DNA of 64,000 nt from Sedimenticola hydrogenitrophicus (GCF_029017505.1 NZ_JAQGEI010000005.1:102940-166939); one strand, 5' to 3'. Positions 17,243-26,321 are shown, counted from the first letter of the stretch. A program made the numbers and translations. Notes: a model not told the origin generated them from the sequence alone.

Positions 17243-18511
17243 TCACCGGCAGCGCGCCGCGACGGCGTGGGTGAGGATCGATCCGGTTTCGTAGTAGCCC
17301 TGGCGCACGGCCACGAAGCTCTCGCGATGCGCGGTGACGGGTGCGATGGGCAGCAGACCCGGATCGTCTCGCAACAGCGCCTGCGCCGCCAGCGTACCGA
17401 AGGTGACGCCCGGCCCGATCCCGCGGCCGGAATAGCCGAAACAGCTATAGCCGCGCGCACCCAATTTGACGATTTTCGGGATGTGATCGCCGGTCATTGC
17501 GATGCGTCCGCACCATGCCTGTTCCAGCCTGCGGCGCCCAAGCCAGGGGAAGAGCTGTCGAAGCTTGCGATCCGACCAACTCGTGTGCACCTTTGCACCG
17601 GGTCCCTCCAGGTTACCGATACCGCCGATGATCAGGCGCCCGGTGAGATCGATGCGGAACGAGGACATTACCAGGGCGGTATCCCAGCACCCTTCGCCGC
17701 CCGGCAGGAGGCGTGCGCGTTCGTTGTCACTGAGCGGGGGGGTGGCTGCCTGGAAGTAGTGCAGCGGCACGGTTTGCGGTGCCTGTGCTCCCGCCGCCGA
17801 TCGGTGATAGGCGTTGGTCGCCAACAGCAGCGACCCGGCCGCTACCTGTCCCGCGTCGGTTTCCACCACCCAGGAATCGCCCGTCTTCGTCAGCCGGCGC
17901 ACCGGACTGTTGGCATGCAGGTGGGCGCCGTGCTCCGCCGCGGCACGGGCCAGGCCGCGACACAGAGCCAGCGGCTGCACCGTCCCGGCCCGCGCGTCAT
18001 GGAGCGCGCCGTGAAACCGCAACGACCCGGTACGGCGCGCGGTCTCGGCGGCGTCGAGCAGCGTGACCGGGGCCCCGCGTGCCTGCTGCTGACGCAAGCG
18101 GTTCTGGAGTTCCCGCAGGCCGGCCGGCGAGTGGGCGCAATGCAGGGTGCCGTGGCGTACCGGTTCGCAGTCGATCGCGTACCGCTCGATGAGGGTGAAT
18201 ACACGCTCGGGCGCGGCGTCCAGTTGCGATAGCAGCCGCTCGCCCTCGCCACTGCCGAGGGACTTCAGGATCACCTTGGGCGGCAGCCACAGGCCTGCAT
18301 TTACCAAACCCACGTTGCGCCCCGAGCCGCCGTGGCCGATCTCCGCCGCCTCGATCAGACACACCTGCGCGCCGGAGCGGGCGGCCTCCAGCGCCGCGGC
18401 GGTCCCGGTATAGCCGCCGCCGATCACCACCAGGTCGACCGTCTTGCGCTGCGCCAGGGGAGGCGCGCGGACCGCCTCCCGGCAGGTGGCCTGCCACAGG
18501 TTAGATGTCAA
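17243..18511 (-). CDS. FAD-dependent oxidoreductase, AmaA/L-pipecolate-oxidase-like
   Basis: The 422-residue flavoprotein of the glycine/D-amino-acid oxidase (DAO) family carries the dinucleotide motif VVIGGGYTGTAAALEAARSG, with an acidic residue ending strand 2 (LIEA). GHGGSGRNVGLVNAGLW is typical of the AmaA/OrdL group, and a C-terminal FAD motif GYSGRGIGPGVTFG follows. It likely oxidises L-pipecolate or a related secondary amine to an imine. The best start is TTG at 18511, overlapping the ALDH stop by 11 bp, so it is translationally coupled as the last gene of the operon. Pairing with an AmaB-like dehydrogenase supports lysine/pipecolate catabolism. Exact substrate is inferred. Confidence 0.85.
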   Translation of the reverse strand: MTSNLWQATCREAVRAPPLAQRKTVDLVVIGGGYTGTAAALEAARSGAQVCLIEAAEIGHGGSGRNVGLVNAGLWLPPKVILKSLGSGEGERLLSQLDAAPERVFTLIERYAIDCEPVRHGTLHCAHSPAGLRELQNRLRQQQARGAPVTLLDAAETARRTGSLRFHGALHDARAGTVQPLALCRGLARAAAEHGAHLHANSPVRRLTKTGDSWVVETDAGQVAAGSLLLATNAYHRSAAGAQAPQTVPLHYFQAATPPLSDNERARLLPGGEGCWDTALVMSSFRIDLTGRLIIGGIGNLEGPGAKVHTSWSDRKLRQLFPWLGRRRLEQAWCGRIAMTGDHIPKIVKLGARGYSCFGYSGRGIGPGVTFGTLAAQALLRDDPGLLPIAPVTAHRESFVAVRQGYYETGSILTHAVAARCR

Positions 18512-20000
18512 ACTTCACCCCCTGTGCCAGCGGCAGTTCGGCGGAGAAGTTCACGGTGTTGGTCTGGCGCCGCATATAGCCCTTCCACGCATCCGAACCG
18601 CTTTCGCGGCCTCCGCCGGTCTCCTTCTCGCCACCGAAGGCGCCGCCGATTTCGGCGCCCGAGGGACCGATGTTGACGTTGGCGATACCGCAGTCGGAAC
18701 CGGCAGCGGAGAGGAAGGTCTCCGCCTCGCGCAGGTTGAGTGTAAAGATGCAGGAGGAGAGCCCCTGGGGCACGTCGTTGTGCAGCACGATGGCCTCTTC
18801 CAGCGTCTCGTAGCCCAAGACGTAGAGGATGGGGGCGAAGGTCTCGCGGCGCACGATTCCGCTCTGCGCTGGCATCTCGACGATGGCCGGTTCCACGTAG
18901 GCGCCGCCCTCCGGCACCCCCGAGCTGACGATCCGGCCGCCGTGGATGGTGCCACCTTCCGCCCTGGCCTGCGCCAGTGCCGCCTGCATGCGCTCGCGTG
19001 CGGCGGTGTCGACGAGCGGCCCCACCAGCGTCCCGGGTGTGCGCGGGTCGCCGATGGGCAGGCTGGCGTAGGCCTGGGTCAGGCGGCCCACCAACTCCTG
19101 GCGGATCGAACGGTGGACGATGAGGCGCCGCAGCGAGGTGCAGCGCTGGCCCGCCGTCCCCACCGCCGAGAAGACGATGGCGCGCACCGCCATGTCCAGA
19201 TCGGCCGACGGGGCCACGATCATGGCATTGTTGCCACCCAGTTCCAGGATCGGCCGCCCGAAGCGCGCCATCACTTTGGGGCCGACCGCGGCGCCCATGC
19301 GCGTGGAACCCGTGGCCGAGACGATGGGCACATCCGGCGACGCCACCAGCGCCTCACCGACGGCAGGACCGCCGATCACCAGTTGCACCAGCCCCTCGGG
19401 CGCGTCGCCGAAGCGCTGCAGCGCCCGCTCCAGTGCCTTCATGGAGGCCAGGGCCGAGAGCGGCGTCTTCTCGGAGGGTTTCCATATCACCGGATCACCG
19501 CACACCAGCGCCAGCGCCGTGTTCCAGGCCCACACCGCGACCGGGAAGTTGAAGGCGCTGATCACGGCGCAGGGGCCGAGCGGGTGCCAGCTCTCCATCA
19601 TGCGGTGGCCGGGGCGTTCGGAGGCGATGGTCAGGCCGTAGAGCTGGCGCGACAGACCCACGGCGAAATCGCAGATGTCGATCATCTCCTGTACCTCGCC
19701 CAGGCCCTCGGAGAGTATCTTGCCCGCCTCCAGGGTCACCACGGTGCCCAATGCCGCCTTGGAGGTGCGCAGCTCCTCGCCCAGCAGCCGCACCAGCTCG
19801 CCGCGGCGCGGGGAGGGCACCTGGCGCCAGGCAAGGAAGGCCTGCTGCGCCCGGGCGATCACCCGGGGCATGTCGGCCGGGTCGGTCTCCTTGATCCGCG
19901 CGATCTCCGCCCCGTCGATGGGCGAGTGCACGGCCAGGGTTCCGCCGCTCAGCTCGTTCTGGCTCAGGCCGGCGGCCTCGAGGATCTGTTGATGATTCAT
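18501..20000 (-). CDS. Aldehyde dehydrogenase, ALDH7 / AmaB-like (piperideine-6-carboxylate dehydrogenase)
   Basis: This NAD(P)+-dependent dehydrogenase of 499 residues resembles alpha-aminoadipic semialdehyde dehydrogenases (ALDH7A1, Pseudomonas AmaB). The Rossmann binding region includes AVISAFNFPVAVWAWNTALA and VIWKPSEKTPLSALA. The general-base glutamate is in LELGGNN (E253) and the nucleophilic cysteine in GTAGQRCTS (C287). The C-terminal GPSGAEIGGAFGGEKETGGG block is characteristic of ALDH7. It would oxidise piperideine-6-carboxylate/aminoadipate semialdehyde to 2-aminoadipate. The gene starts one base after the malonyl-transferase-like gene ends. Confidence 0.9.
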   Translation of the reverse strand: MNHQQILEAAGLSQNELSGGTLAVHSPIDGAEIARIKETDPADMPRVIARAQQAFLAWRQVPSPRRGELVRLLGEELRTSKAALGTVVTLEAGKILSEGLGEVQEMIDICDFAVGLSRQLYGLTIASERPGHRMMESWHPLGPCAVISAFNFPVAVWAWNTALALVCGDPVIWKPSEKTPLSALASMKALERALQRFGDAPEGLVQLVIGGPAVGEALVASPDVPIVSATGSTRMGAAVGPKVMARFGRPILELGGNNAMIVAPSADLDMAVRAIVFSAVGTAGQRCTSLRRLIVHRSIRQELVGRLTQAYASLPIGDPRTPGTLVGPLVDTAARERMQAALAQARAEGGTIHGGRIVSSGVPEGGAYVEPAIVEMPAQSGIVRRETFAPILYVLGYETLEEAIVLHNDVPQGLSSCIFTLNLREAETFLSAAGSDCGIANVNIGPSGAEIGGAFGGEKETGGGRESGSDAWKGYMRRQTNTVNFSAELPLAQGVKFDI

Positions 20001-20001
20001 T

Positions 20002-21039
20002 TCACACTCCCGTGGTGACGGTCTTGCGCTGCTCGTCCATGCCCACGGAGGCCAGCAGCGGTTGCGTCTGTTGCTGTTGCTGAAAATCGGATTTGTCCCG
20101 CAGGCCGCGCCACTCCGTGAGGATCAGCGCCTGCGCCACCGCACCACCCAGGGTGGTGCCGGGACCGGTGATGATGAACAGGTCGGGGGCGAACTCGCGG
20201 GCTGCGATACGCACCGCCTGGGTGAAATTGTAGGTCTCTGTCACCTGCTGGCCCAGGGTGTAGTCCCACAGCGCCAGCGGATCGCAGGCCCCGGGCCACC
20301 AGATCGCGCCGCGGCCGTCGATCATCGGCAGCCTGGGCTGGTTGAACATCGTCGGTGCCAGCCGCGCCCGGCCGCGTTCGGCCACCGGTGCCTGCAGGGT
20401 GCAGTGGAAGCCCGCATGGTTGACCAGGCGCAGGGGAAAGCGATCCTGCTGCGGCGGGACGGCGCCCTCAAAGGCCGCCAGCCCCGCCTCGTTGCCGGCC
20501 AGCACCAGCATCCCGCCGAGATCGATGGAGAGCGCCAGCAGATGATCGGGGCGGGCGTCGATCTCCGCCACCCGCGCCAACAGCGCCGCCTTGCGCCCGG
20601 CATCCGCTACCCACCCTTCTTCCACGAAGGGGTAGATGAGCTGGCCGCCGATCAGCGCCTCCTGCATCAGCGTGCCCATGGTGTTGGCGACCTCGAATCC
20701 CGCCTCGGCCGTCAAGGCCCCGCCCACGGCCAGCGTCGAGTACCAGCCCAGGGAGTTGCCGGTCACGGCGACCACCTCAATCTGCTCTCGATCGATGGCG
20801 CGGAAGTCACCCAGCGTCGCCGCGTAGATCAACGCCGAGGCGTTGTCGCCCCGCGTATGCGTGGCGAGCGAATAACGGGTCGCGCCGTCCAGGGCCGACA
20901 GCGTCTCCTGCCCGAGTGCCGCACGCCGGGCATCGAAGGCCTCGAGCAGTCCCTTGTTGCCGAAGTGGCGCTGTAGGTAGCCGAGCTCGCTCTTGGTGTA
21001 GGTACCCCGCCCGGGGCAGATGACCACGGCGCTCTTCAT
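20002..21039 (-). CDS. ACP S-malonyltransferase-like protein in a catabolic operon
   Basis: The 345-residue protein has an acyltransferase fold with the nucleophile elbow GNSLGWYSTLAVGGAL (serine about 92) and a probable catalytic histidine in NHAGFHCTLQAPVA. These match FabD-like transferases, but the N terminus MKSAVVICPGRGTYTKSELG is unlike fatty-acid FabD. The gene overlaps the E1 stop by four bases (ATGA) and sits between E1 and ALDH rather than with fatty-acid genes. Its partner is unknown: it may move acyl groups made by the E1 reaction, or have a repair or hydrolase role. No acyl carrier protein is nearby. Confidence 0.8.
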   Translation of the reverse strand: MKSAVVICPGRGTYTKSELGYLQRHFGNKGLLEAFDARRAALGQETLSALDGATRYSLATHTRGDNASALIYAATLGDFRAIDREQIEVVAVTGNSLGWYSTLAVGGALTAEAGFEVANTMGTLMQEALIGGQLIYPFVEEGWVADAGRKAALLARVAEIDARPDHLLALSIDLGGMLVLAGNEAGLAAFEGAVPPQQDRFPLRLVNHAGFHCTLQAPVAERGRARLAPTMFNQPRLPMIDGRGAIWWPGACDPLALWDYTLGQQVTETYNFTQAVRIAAREFAPDLFIITGPGTTLGGAVAQALILTEWRGLRDKSDFQQQQQTQPLLASVGMDEQRKTVTTGV

Positions 21040-22256
21040 TTCGTCCCTCGCACCAGGCCCAGGGCCGCCTCGAAAATGGTCTCCGCCGATGGCAGGGTCG
21101 CGGCGTAGGCCGGGCCGGTGGCGATGAAGCTGTCCTCGGCGGTCAGCCGTGCCAGAGGCACCCGGGTCCGCTCGGCGAACAGCGCCATTAGAGCCTCGGC
21201 AATACCCCCCGAACGCCGGGTCTCGTCCACGACGAGGATGCGCTGCGCGCCGCGTACCGCTTCCATCAGCGCATCGCACGGCAGGGGCGACAGCCAGCGC
21301 ATATCGATTACCCGTGTCCGTATCCCCTCCGCCGCCAGCCGTTGCCCGGACTGACGCGACAGATAGTAGCCGTTGCCGAAGCTGACGATGGCCAGATCCT
21401 CGCCGCTGCCGTGCACGCCCACCTCGCCCAGCGGAATCACTTCGTCCACCGGGGGATAGACACTAATCCAGCCGCCATCCTCGCCGTGCAGGTCGCGCAT
21501 GGGGTAGAGCGCGATGGGTTCCAGAAACACCACCACGCGCTGCTCTTCACGCGCCAGGCGCACACACTCGCGCAGCATGCGCGCCGCGTCCGCACCGTGG
21601 GAGGGGCAGGCGAGGATGATGCCGGGGATGTCACGCAGTACCGCCAGCGAATTGTCGTTGTGGAAGTGGCCGCCGAACCCTTTCTGATAGCCCAGGCCCG
21701 CGATACGCACCACCATGGGATTGGTGTACTGGCCGTTGGAGAAAAACGGTAGCGTCGCCGCCTCGCCGCGGATCTGGTCTTCGGCGTTGTGCAGGTAGGC
21801 GAGGAACTGGATCTCCGGGATGGGGATGAAGCCGTTGTGCGCCATGCCGATGGCCAGGCCGAGGATCGACTGCTCGTCCAGCAGCGTGTCGATCACCCGG
21901 TCGGGGCCGAAGCGCTCGCGCAGCTTCTGGGTCACGCCGTAGACGCCGCCCTTGCGCCCCACATCCTCGCCCATCAGCACGATCTCGCGATGCTCCAGCA
22001 TCAGGTCGGTGAGGGTCCAGTTGATGAGGCGCGAGAGGATCTGCGGCTCCCCCAGCGCCTCCATCCGGCCGCCGAAGGCCGCCGTGCGCGCTTTGGTGTC
22101 TGGACGCGGGGTCGGGCGGCAGGCGCGCGGCGGCGGGACCAGGCTGGCCATCACCTCACGGGCGGTTTTCAGCCGCGGACGCTGCACCACCTCGGCGGCG
22201 ATGCGCGCGACCCGCGCGTTGGTCTCCTCATAGATCGCCAGCGCCGCGGCGGGCGT
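21036..22256 (-). CDS. TPP-dependent 2-oxoacid dehydrogenase E1, beta part (out of frame with alpha part)
   Basis: This part is equivalent to the E1-beta (transketolase pyrimidine and C-terminal) half. After a linker (ALAIYEETNARVARIAAEVV, then TAREVMASL), the domain shows VLMGEDVGRKGGVYGVTQKL, DEQSILGLAIGMAHNGFIPI, FFSNGQYTNPMVVRIAG and a late VVDETRRSGGIAEALM. In relatives this follows the alpha domain in one polypeptide. Here the alpha frame stops at 22256 and no start codon with a ribosome site begins the beta frame. One missing G in a G-run at about 22257 would explain it. The coordinates cover only the part after the frame change. Confidence 0.8.
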   Translation of the reverse strand, partial: TPAAALAIYEETNARVARIAAEVVQRPRLKTAREVMASLVPPPRACRPTPRPDTKARTAAFGGRMEALGEPQILSRLINWTLTDLMLEHREIVLMGEDVGRKGGVYGVTQKLRERFGPDRVIDTLLDEQSILGLAIGMAHNGFIPIPEIQFLAYLHNAEDQIRGEAATLPFFSNGQYTNPMVVRIAGLGYQKGFGGHFHNDNSLAVLRDIPGIILACPSHGADAARMLRECVRLAREEQRVVVFLEPIALYPMRDLHGEDGGWISVYPPVDEVIPLGEVGVHGSGEDLAIVSFGNGYYLSRQSGQRLAAEGIRTRVIDMRWLSPLPCDALMEAVRGAQRILVVDETRRSGGIAEALMALFAERTRVPLARLTAEDSFIATGPAYAATLPSAETIFEAALGLVRGTK

Positions 22257-23221
22257 CAGCGCCCGGCCTGCTCCAGCAGTCGCACCGAGTGGAGCAACGG
22301 ATCGTTGGCCTCTTCCGTCTCCACCAACTCGCGCGGCAGGTAGCTGGTCGGCAGATCGGCGCCCGCGTGACCGTAGAGGCGGAGGGTACCGATGTGGAGG
22401 ATGGCGGGCTTTTTCAACCGGCGCACGTAGCGGGCGGCCTCGGCGGCGACCCGATAGGTTTCGTAGATGTCGAGCCCGTTGCAGAAAAAGTATTTCAACC
22501 CCGGGCGCTGACCGAAGGTGGCGGCGATCCAGCCCGGCGGCGTCCGGGTCGAAATGCCGATGCCGTTGTCCTCGCAAACGAACAGCAGCGGCAGGGGGAT
22601 GGACTGGAACGCGGTCCACTGCGCGGTGTTGAATGCGCCTTGCGCGGTGGAGTGGTTGGCCGAAGCGTCGCCGAAGGAGCAGTAGACGATGGCGTCGTCG
22701 GGCAGCGCCTGGTGTTCGGGCCGAAGCCGGCGTGCGGCCCCAACGGCATACGCCGCGCCCACCGCCTTGGGCAGATGGCTGGCGATGGTGGAGGTCTGGG
22801 GCGGGATGTTGAGTGCCCTGGAGCCCAGCACCTTGTGCCGCCCGCCCGAGATGGGATCTTCGCGGGAAGCGGCGAAGCTCAGCAGCATGTCCCAGGCGAT
22901 GGACTGGCCCGGCAGCTGCGCGGCGCGGGCGATCTGGAACGCCGCATCCCGGTAGTGCAGGAACGCCATGTCGGTGGGCCGCAGCGCCGCCGCCACCGCC
23001 GCCATTCCCTCGTGCCCCGACGAGCCAATTGTGTAGAAACCCTGTCCCGCTTTCTGCAGCGCCCGGCTCTGCCGGTCCAGGGCGCGGCTCAAACAGCCTG
23101 CGCGGTAGATCATGACCGCATCGACGGCCGTCAGCGGTCCGGCAGGTGCGTGGCCTGCCGGCAGGTCCCGTGCCGCCACCTGGCGCAGGAAGTTGTCGTG
23201 GACGATCTCAGAGCGATCCAT
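22256..23221 (-). CDS. TPP-dependent 2-oxoacid dehydrogenase E1, alpha part
   Basis: This first gene of the minus-strand operon has 321 residues and carries the TPP-binding half: a GxG region GSSGHEGMAAVAAALRP, and the TPP motif GDASANHSTAQGAFNTAQWT followed by CEDNGIGISTRTP. It resembles branched-chain/2-oxoadipate-type E1 alpha subunits. It ends LLEQAGR-stop at the exact point where the linker to the beta domain continues one frame over. E2 and E3 components are not in the window, so it must use subunits encoded elsewhere. With the AmaA/AmaB-like genes downstream, 2-oxoadipate to glutaryl-CoA is a plausible reaction, inferred from context. Confidence 0.85.
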   Translation of the reverse strand: MDRSEIVHDNFLRQVAARDLPAGHAPAGPLTAVDAVMIYRAGCLSRALDRQSRALQKAGQGFYTIGSSGHEGMAAVAAALRPTDMAFLHYRDAAFQIARAAQLPGQSIAWDMLLSFAASREDPISGGRHKVLGSRALNIPPQTSTIASHLPKAVGAAYAVGAARRLRPEHQALPDDAIVYCSFGDASANHSTAQGAFNTAQWTAFQSIPLPLLFVCEDNGIGISTRTPPGWIAATFGQRPGLKYFFCNGLDIYETYRVAAEAARYVRRLKKPAILHIGTLRLYGHAGADLPTSYLPRELVETEEANDPLLHSVRLLEQAGR

Positions 23222-23288
23222 AAGGCGTTACTTTACCCTCACTCACCGGGAGTATTAAATAATTGTTCTGGTTTCGCGGTGGAGGGGC

Positions 23289-23381
23289 TGGTGCCTCCTG
23301 CCCCCGTGAATCTTTTGGGGCGTCTGCCGCCAGGGATGGCGGCAGCGAGCCCCCATGGATGGGTTAACGGCGTCCCCCGGT
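23289..23381. repeat. Intergenic repeat sharing its core with 46919-46960 (inverted)
   Basis: The core AGCCCCCATGGATGGGTTAA and the following CGGCGTC reappear in reverse orientation near 46919 with one or two changes. Both copies have adjoining GGCGGCAG/GCCGCC arms. It lies between the E1 operon and a 33-codon ORF and looks like a dispersed non-coding repeat. Confidence 0.6.
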
Positions 23382-23430
23382 AGAAGGTAGCAGCCCTCCG
23401 GGCAAACGAGTATTGCTCCTCTCTCATCAA

Positions 23431-23532
23431 TCAGCCACCAATCAGGCCCAGCTCGGTAAAAGGCTTAGCGAAGGCCTGCAAACCGGTAATGGTACGGCCG
23501 AGGAAGGCTTGAGCCTCCACGGGGTGAGTCAT
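23431..23532 (-). CDS. 33-codon ORF upstream of the E1 operon
   Basis: This short frame starts at 23532 with a weak AGG ribosome site and reads MTHPVEAQAFLGRTITGLQA, then about a dozen residues ending GLIGG. It lies 209 bp upstream of the E1 start on the same strand, with the dispersed repeat between. It could be a leader peptide or the relic of a first operon gene, and no family is recognised. The rest of 23222-23706 holds only the repeat. Confidence 0.3.
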   Translation of the reverse strand: MTHPVEAQAFLGRTITGLQAFAKPFTELGLIGG

Positions 23533-23583
23533 TTTTACCTGATTAGCTGAATTTCACTTCTGCTTGTTTGGCCATATCAGTAA

Positions 23584-24189
<606 letters not shown>

Positions 24190-24261
24190 AGTAGGTCATC
24201 ATCAGGGGTCGGGGTCAAGCCGGTCGAGATCAAAACTCCCTGGTACCGTACAGGGATGGAT

Positions 24262-25650
24262 TTACAACACCGCCGGTAGGGTGGTGACCACCGCCTGCAG
24301 GGGCTGTTGCTTCTGCTTGCGGTTGTGCCACAGCAGCAGATCATAGTAGCTGCGGATATTGTCCACGTAATGGACCGGCTCCTTGCCGCGGGCAAAGCCG
24401 TGTTTGAGCGTTGCGAAATATTTCTTCTGGGAGAGCAGCGGCAGGTGCTGCTTCACGTCCGACCACTTGTCCGGATCACCATCGTTACGCTGGGTGAGGA
24501 TACGGGCATCCTCCAGGTGGCCGTACCCCACGTTGTAGCCGGCCAGGGCCATCCAGGTGCGGTCCGGTTCCTGGATGCGTTCCGGGAGCTTCTGCTCCAC
24601 CTGCCGCAGATAGCGGGCGCCACCGCTGATGCTCTGGCTGGTGTCGGTGCGGTCCTCGATGCCCATTTGTTTGGCGGTGGCGGATGTCAGCATCATGATC
24701 CCCTTCACCCCGGTGGGGGAGACCGCCTTGGGATTCCAGTGGGACTCCTGGTAGCCGATGGCGGCGAGCAGCTGCCAGTCCATATCATTCTGTTCCGCCG
24801 CCTCCTTGAACAGCGGGATCAGCGGCGGCAGGCGTTGCACCAAGTGCCGCGCGAAGGTGCGGTTGTCGACAAAGCCCAGCCTCTCCACGTAACCGTAATA
24901 GCGCTCCAGCAGCTGCTCTAGGGAGCCGTCCTCCTTGATCCGGTTGATGAAGGTCTTGGCCGCCTTGTACAGGCTGGTGTCCTCGGCATGGGGAAAGGCC
25001 CAGGCCACCGGCATCTCCTCGCCCAGGTCGAAAGCCACCTTCAATTCGGGATGATAACGCCGGCTCAGGGCCACCTCATTGGAGTTGGCGATGGTGTAAT
25101 CGATCAGCTCCTCATAGACCAGGTTCAGCAGTTCCGTGCTCTCCACGGCGCGCTGTGCGTCCCAGTTCAGATCCGGATACTCGGCCGCCAGTTGCCTGAG
25201 CTGTTCCTCATGGCTGCTGCCGGCCATCACCTCCAGGACCCCATCGACCGTATCGATAATCTTCCTGGGACGCCGTTTGCCCGACTTGTAGACAAGCTGG
25301 GCGGTCACGCGCTGATATTCCGGGGTAAACCTGATCGCCAGCTCCCGGTCGGTAGTCACCGTCAGGCCGGCGGCCGCAAAATGGGCTTCGCCGCGCACCA
25401 CGGCCGGCAGGATCTGATCGAAACTCTCCGGGATGACGTACTTCACCTTGACGCCCAACTCGGCGGCGAACTGTTCAACCAGCTCATACTCCAGGCCATG
25501 GATACGCTCCTTCTCCTGGATATAGGTGGCCGGATTGTTGCGGGTGATCACGATCAGCTGCCCCTCCTCCTTGATCCGTTCGATCAGAGGTTTGGGTATG
25601 CTGCAGCTGGAAAACAGCAGGCTCAGTGTCAGGATCCACAGGGTACGCAT
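24262..25650 (-). CDS. mltF: Membrane-bound lytic murein transglycosylase F
   Basis: MltF cleaves peptidoglycan glycan strands between MurNAc and GlcNAc at the outer membrane. The 462-residue lipoprotein has an N-terminal signal with lipobox LLFSSC and a periplasmic substrate-binding (SBP3) domain (about 30-260; GQLIVITRNNPATYI). A C-terminal lysozyme-like SLT domain has its catalytic glutamate in AAIGYQESHWNP, then GVKGIMML and AGYNVGYGHLEDA. Length and domain order are normal. In E. coli mltF is divergent from purL, but here no purL lies upstream and repeats fill that position. Confidence 0.93.
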   Translation of the reverse strand: MRTLWILTLSLLFSSCSIPKPLIERIKEEGQLIVITRNNPATYIQEKERIHGLEYELVEQFAAELGVKVKYVIPESFDQILPAVVRGEAHFAAAGLTVTTDRELAIRFTPEYQRVTAQLVYKSGKRRPRKIIDTVDGVLEVMAGSSHEEQLRQLAAEYPDLNWDAQRAVESTELLNLVYEELIDYTIANSNEVALSRRYHPELKVAFDLGEEMPVAWAFPHAEDTSLYKAAKTFINRIKEDGSLEQLLERYYGYVERLGFVDNRTFARHLVQRLPPLIPLFKEAAEQNDMDWQLLAAIGYQESHWNPKAVSPTGVKGIMMLTSATAKQMGIEDRTDTSQSISGGARYLRQVEQKLPERIQEPDRTWMALAGYNVGYGHLEDARILTQRNDGDPDKWSDVKQHLPLLSQKKYFATLKHGFARGKEPVHYVDNIRSYYDLLLWHNRKQKQQPLQAVVTTLPAVL

Positions 25651-25862
25651 GGCTTACGGGGTAACTTTCAGCGTCCTTTGTTGGGTCAACGACCGGGTTT
25701 GTCTGGTGTACAATCGACCCCCTATTCTAAAGGAGGTTTCACCAGATCGCGAAGCTCGGTCTATCCGGTTGTTTTATATCATTTTTAATCGATTGCCATC
25801 TGGTTTGTCTATAGCGATAATAGCGCCGCTGCTGTCAGCGGCGGGAGAGTCGGGTACAATAG
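25651..25862. other. Promoter-containing gap between mltF and the tRNA-Ser repeats
   Basis: No gene is present. A strong AAAGGAGG at about 25731 is followed by no useful frame and may be the ribosome site of a lost gene, for example purL, which is usually divergent from mltF. TACAAT hexamers at about 25709 and 25855 could be -10 elements for plus-strand transcription toward the tRNA. No confident -35 partner was found. Confidence 0.3.
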
Positions 25863-26231
25863 CCCGTCACCGGGCGAAGGGCGGGATGCCCGGAGTCATG
25901 GGTTTGATCCGACAGTGCAACGCGCCGTTGTTCAGCCGTACAGAATTGGAGAGGTGCCAGAGTGGCCGCAAAAATCGCCAGGAGCGATTTTAGCGCCCGT
26001 AGGGCGCCCCGAAGGGCGAAGGGCAGGATGCCCGGAGTAATGGGCTTGACTCGACGGCGCAACGCGCCGTTGTTCAGCCGTACAGAATTGGAGAGGTGCC
26101 AGAGTGGCCGCAAAAATCGCCAGGAGCGATTTTAGCGCCCGTAGGGCGCCCCGAAGGGCGAAGGGCAGGATGCCCGGAGTAATGGGCTTGACTCGACGGC
26201 GCAACGCGCCGTTGTTCAGCCGTACAGAATT
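25863..26231 (+). repeat. Tandem 142-bp repeats containing broken tRNA-Ser pieces
   Basis: Two identical 142-bp units (25948-26089 and 26090-26231) run directly into the real tRNA-Ser gene. A diverged partial unit precedes them (about 25863-25947). Each unit opens with the first 21 nt of tRNA-Ser, then 70 bp of GC-rich hairpin sequence. Next come 16 nt identical to the tRNA from the D-loop through the anticodon (AATGGGCTTGACTCGA), then a 35-bp leader ending GTACAGAATT. That same leader precedes the functional gene. No unit contains a 3' tRNA half, so none can form a tRNA. Confidence 0.9.
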
Positions 26232-26321
26232 GGAGAGGTGCCAGAGTGGCCGAATGGGCTTGACTCGAAATCAAGTGACCCCTTGCGGGGTCCGTGGGTT
26301 CGACTCCCACCCTCTCCGCCA
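26232..26321 (+). tRNA. tRNA-Ser (anticodon CGA)
   Basis: The 7-bp acceptor stem is GGAGAGG with CCTCTCC, then G and an encoded CCA. The anticodon arm is CTTGA-CTCGAAA-TCAAG, giving anticodon CGA (reads UCG). A long variable arm (ACCCCTTGCGGGGT) marks a class II serine tRNA, and the T arm is GTGGG-TTCGACT-CCCAC. A T-run follows at 26324. Broken copies of its 5' half lie directly upstream. Confidence 0.96.

Noticed and set aside
18444..20018. 524-codon plus-strand open frame
   Set aside because: It is antisense to the AmaB-like dehydrogenase, which has all catalytic motifs. The plus-strand product is low-complexity.
25863..26231. CRISPR array
   Set aside because: The 142-bp units are directly adjacent with no unique spacers, and the repeated part is tRNA-Ser sequence.
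25948..26231. Two extra tRNA-Ser genes, or a tRNA with a self-splicing intron
   Set aside because: Each unit stops at the anticodon and has no 3' half, variable arm or T arm. The 70-bp insert is too short for a group I intron and lies in the D-loop.
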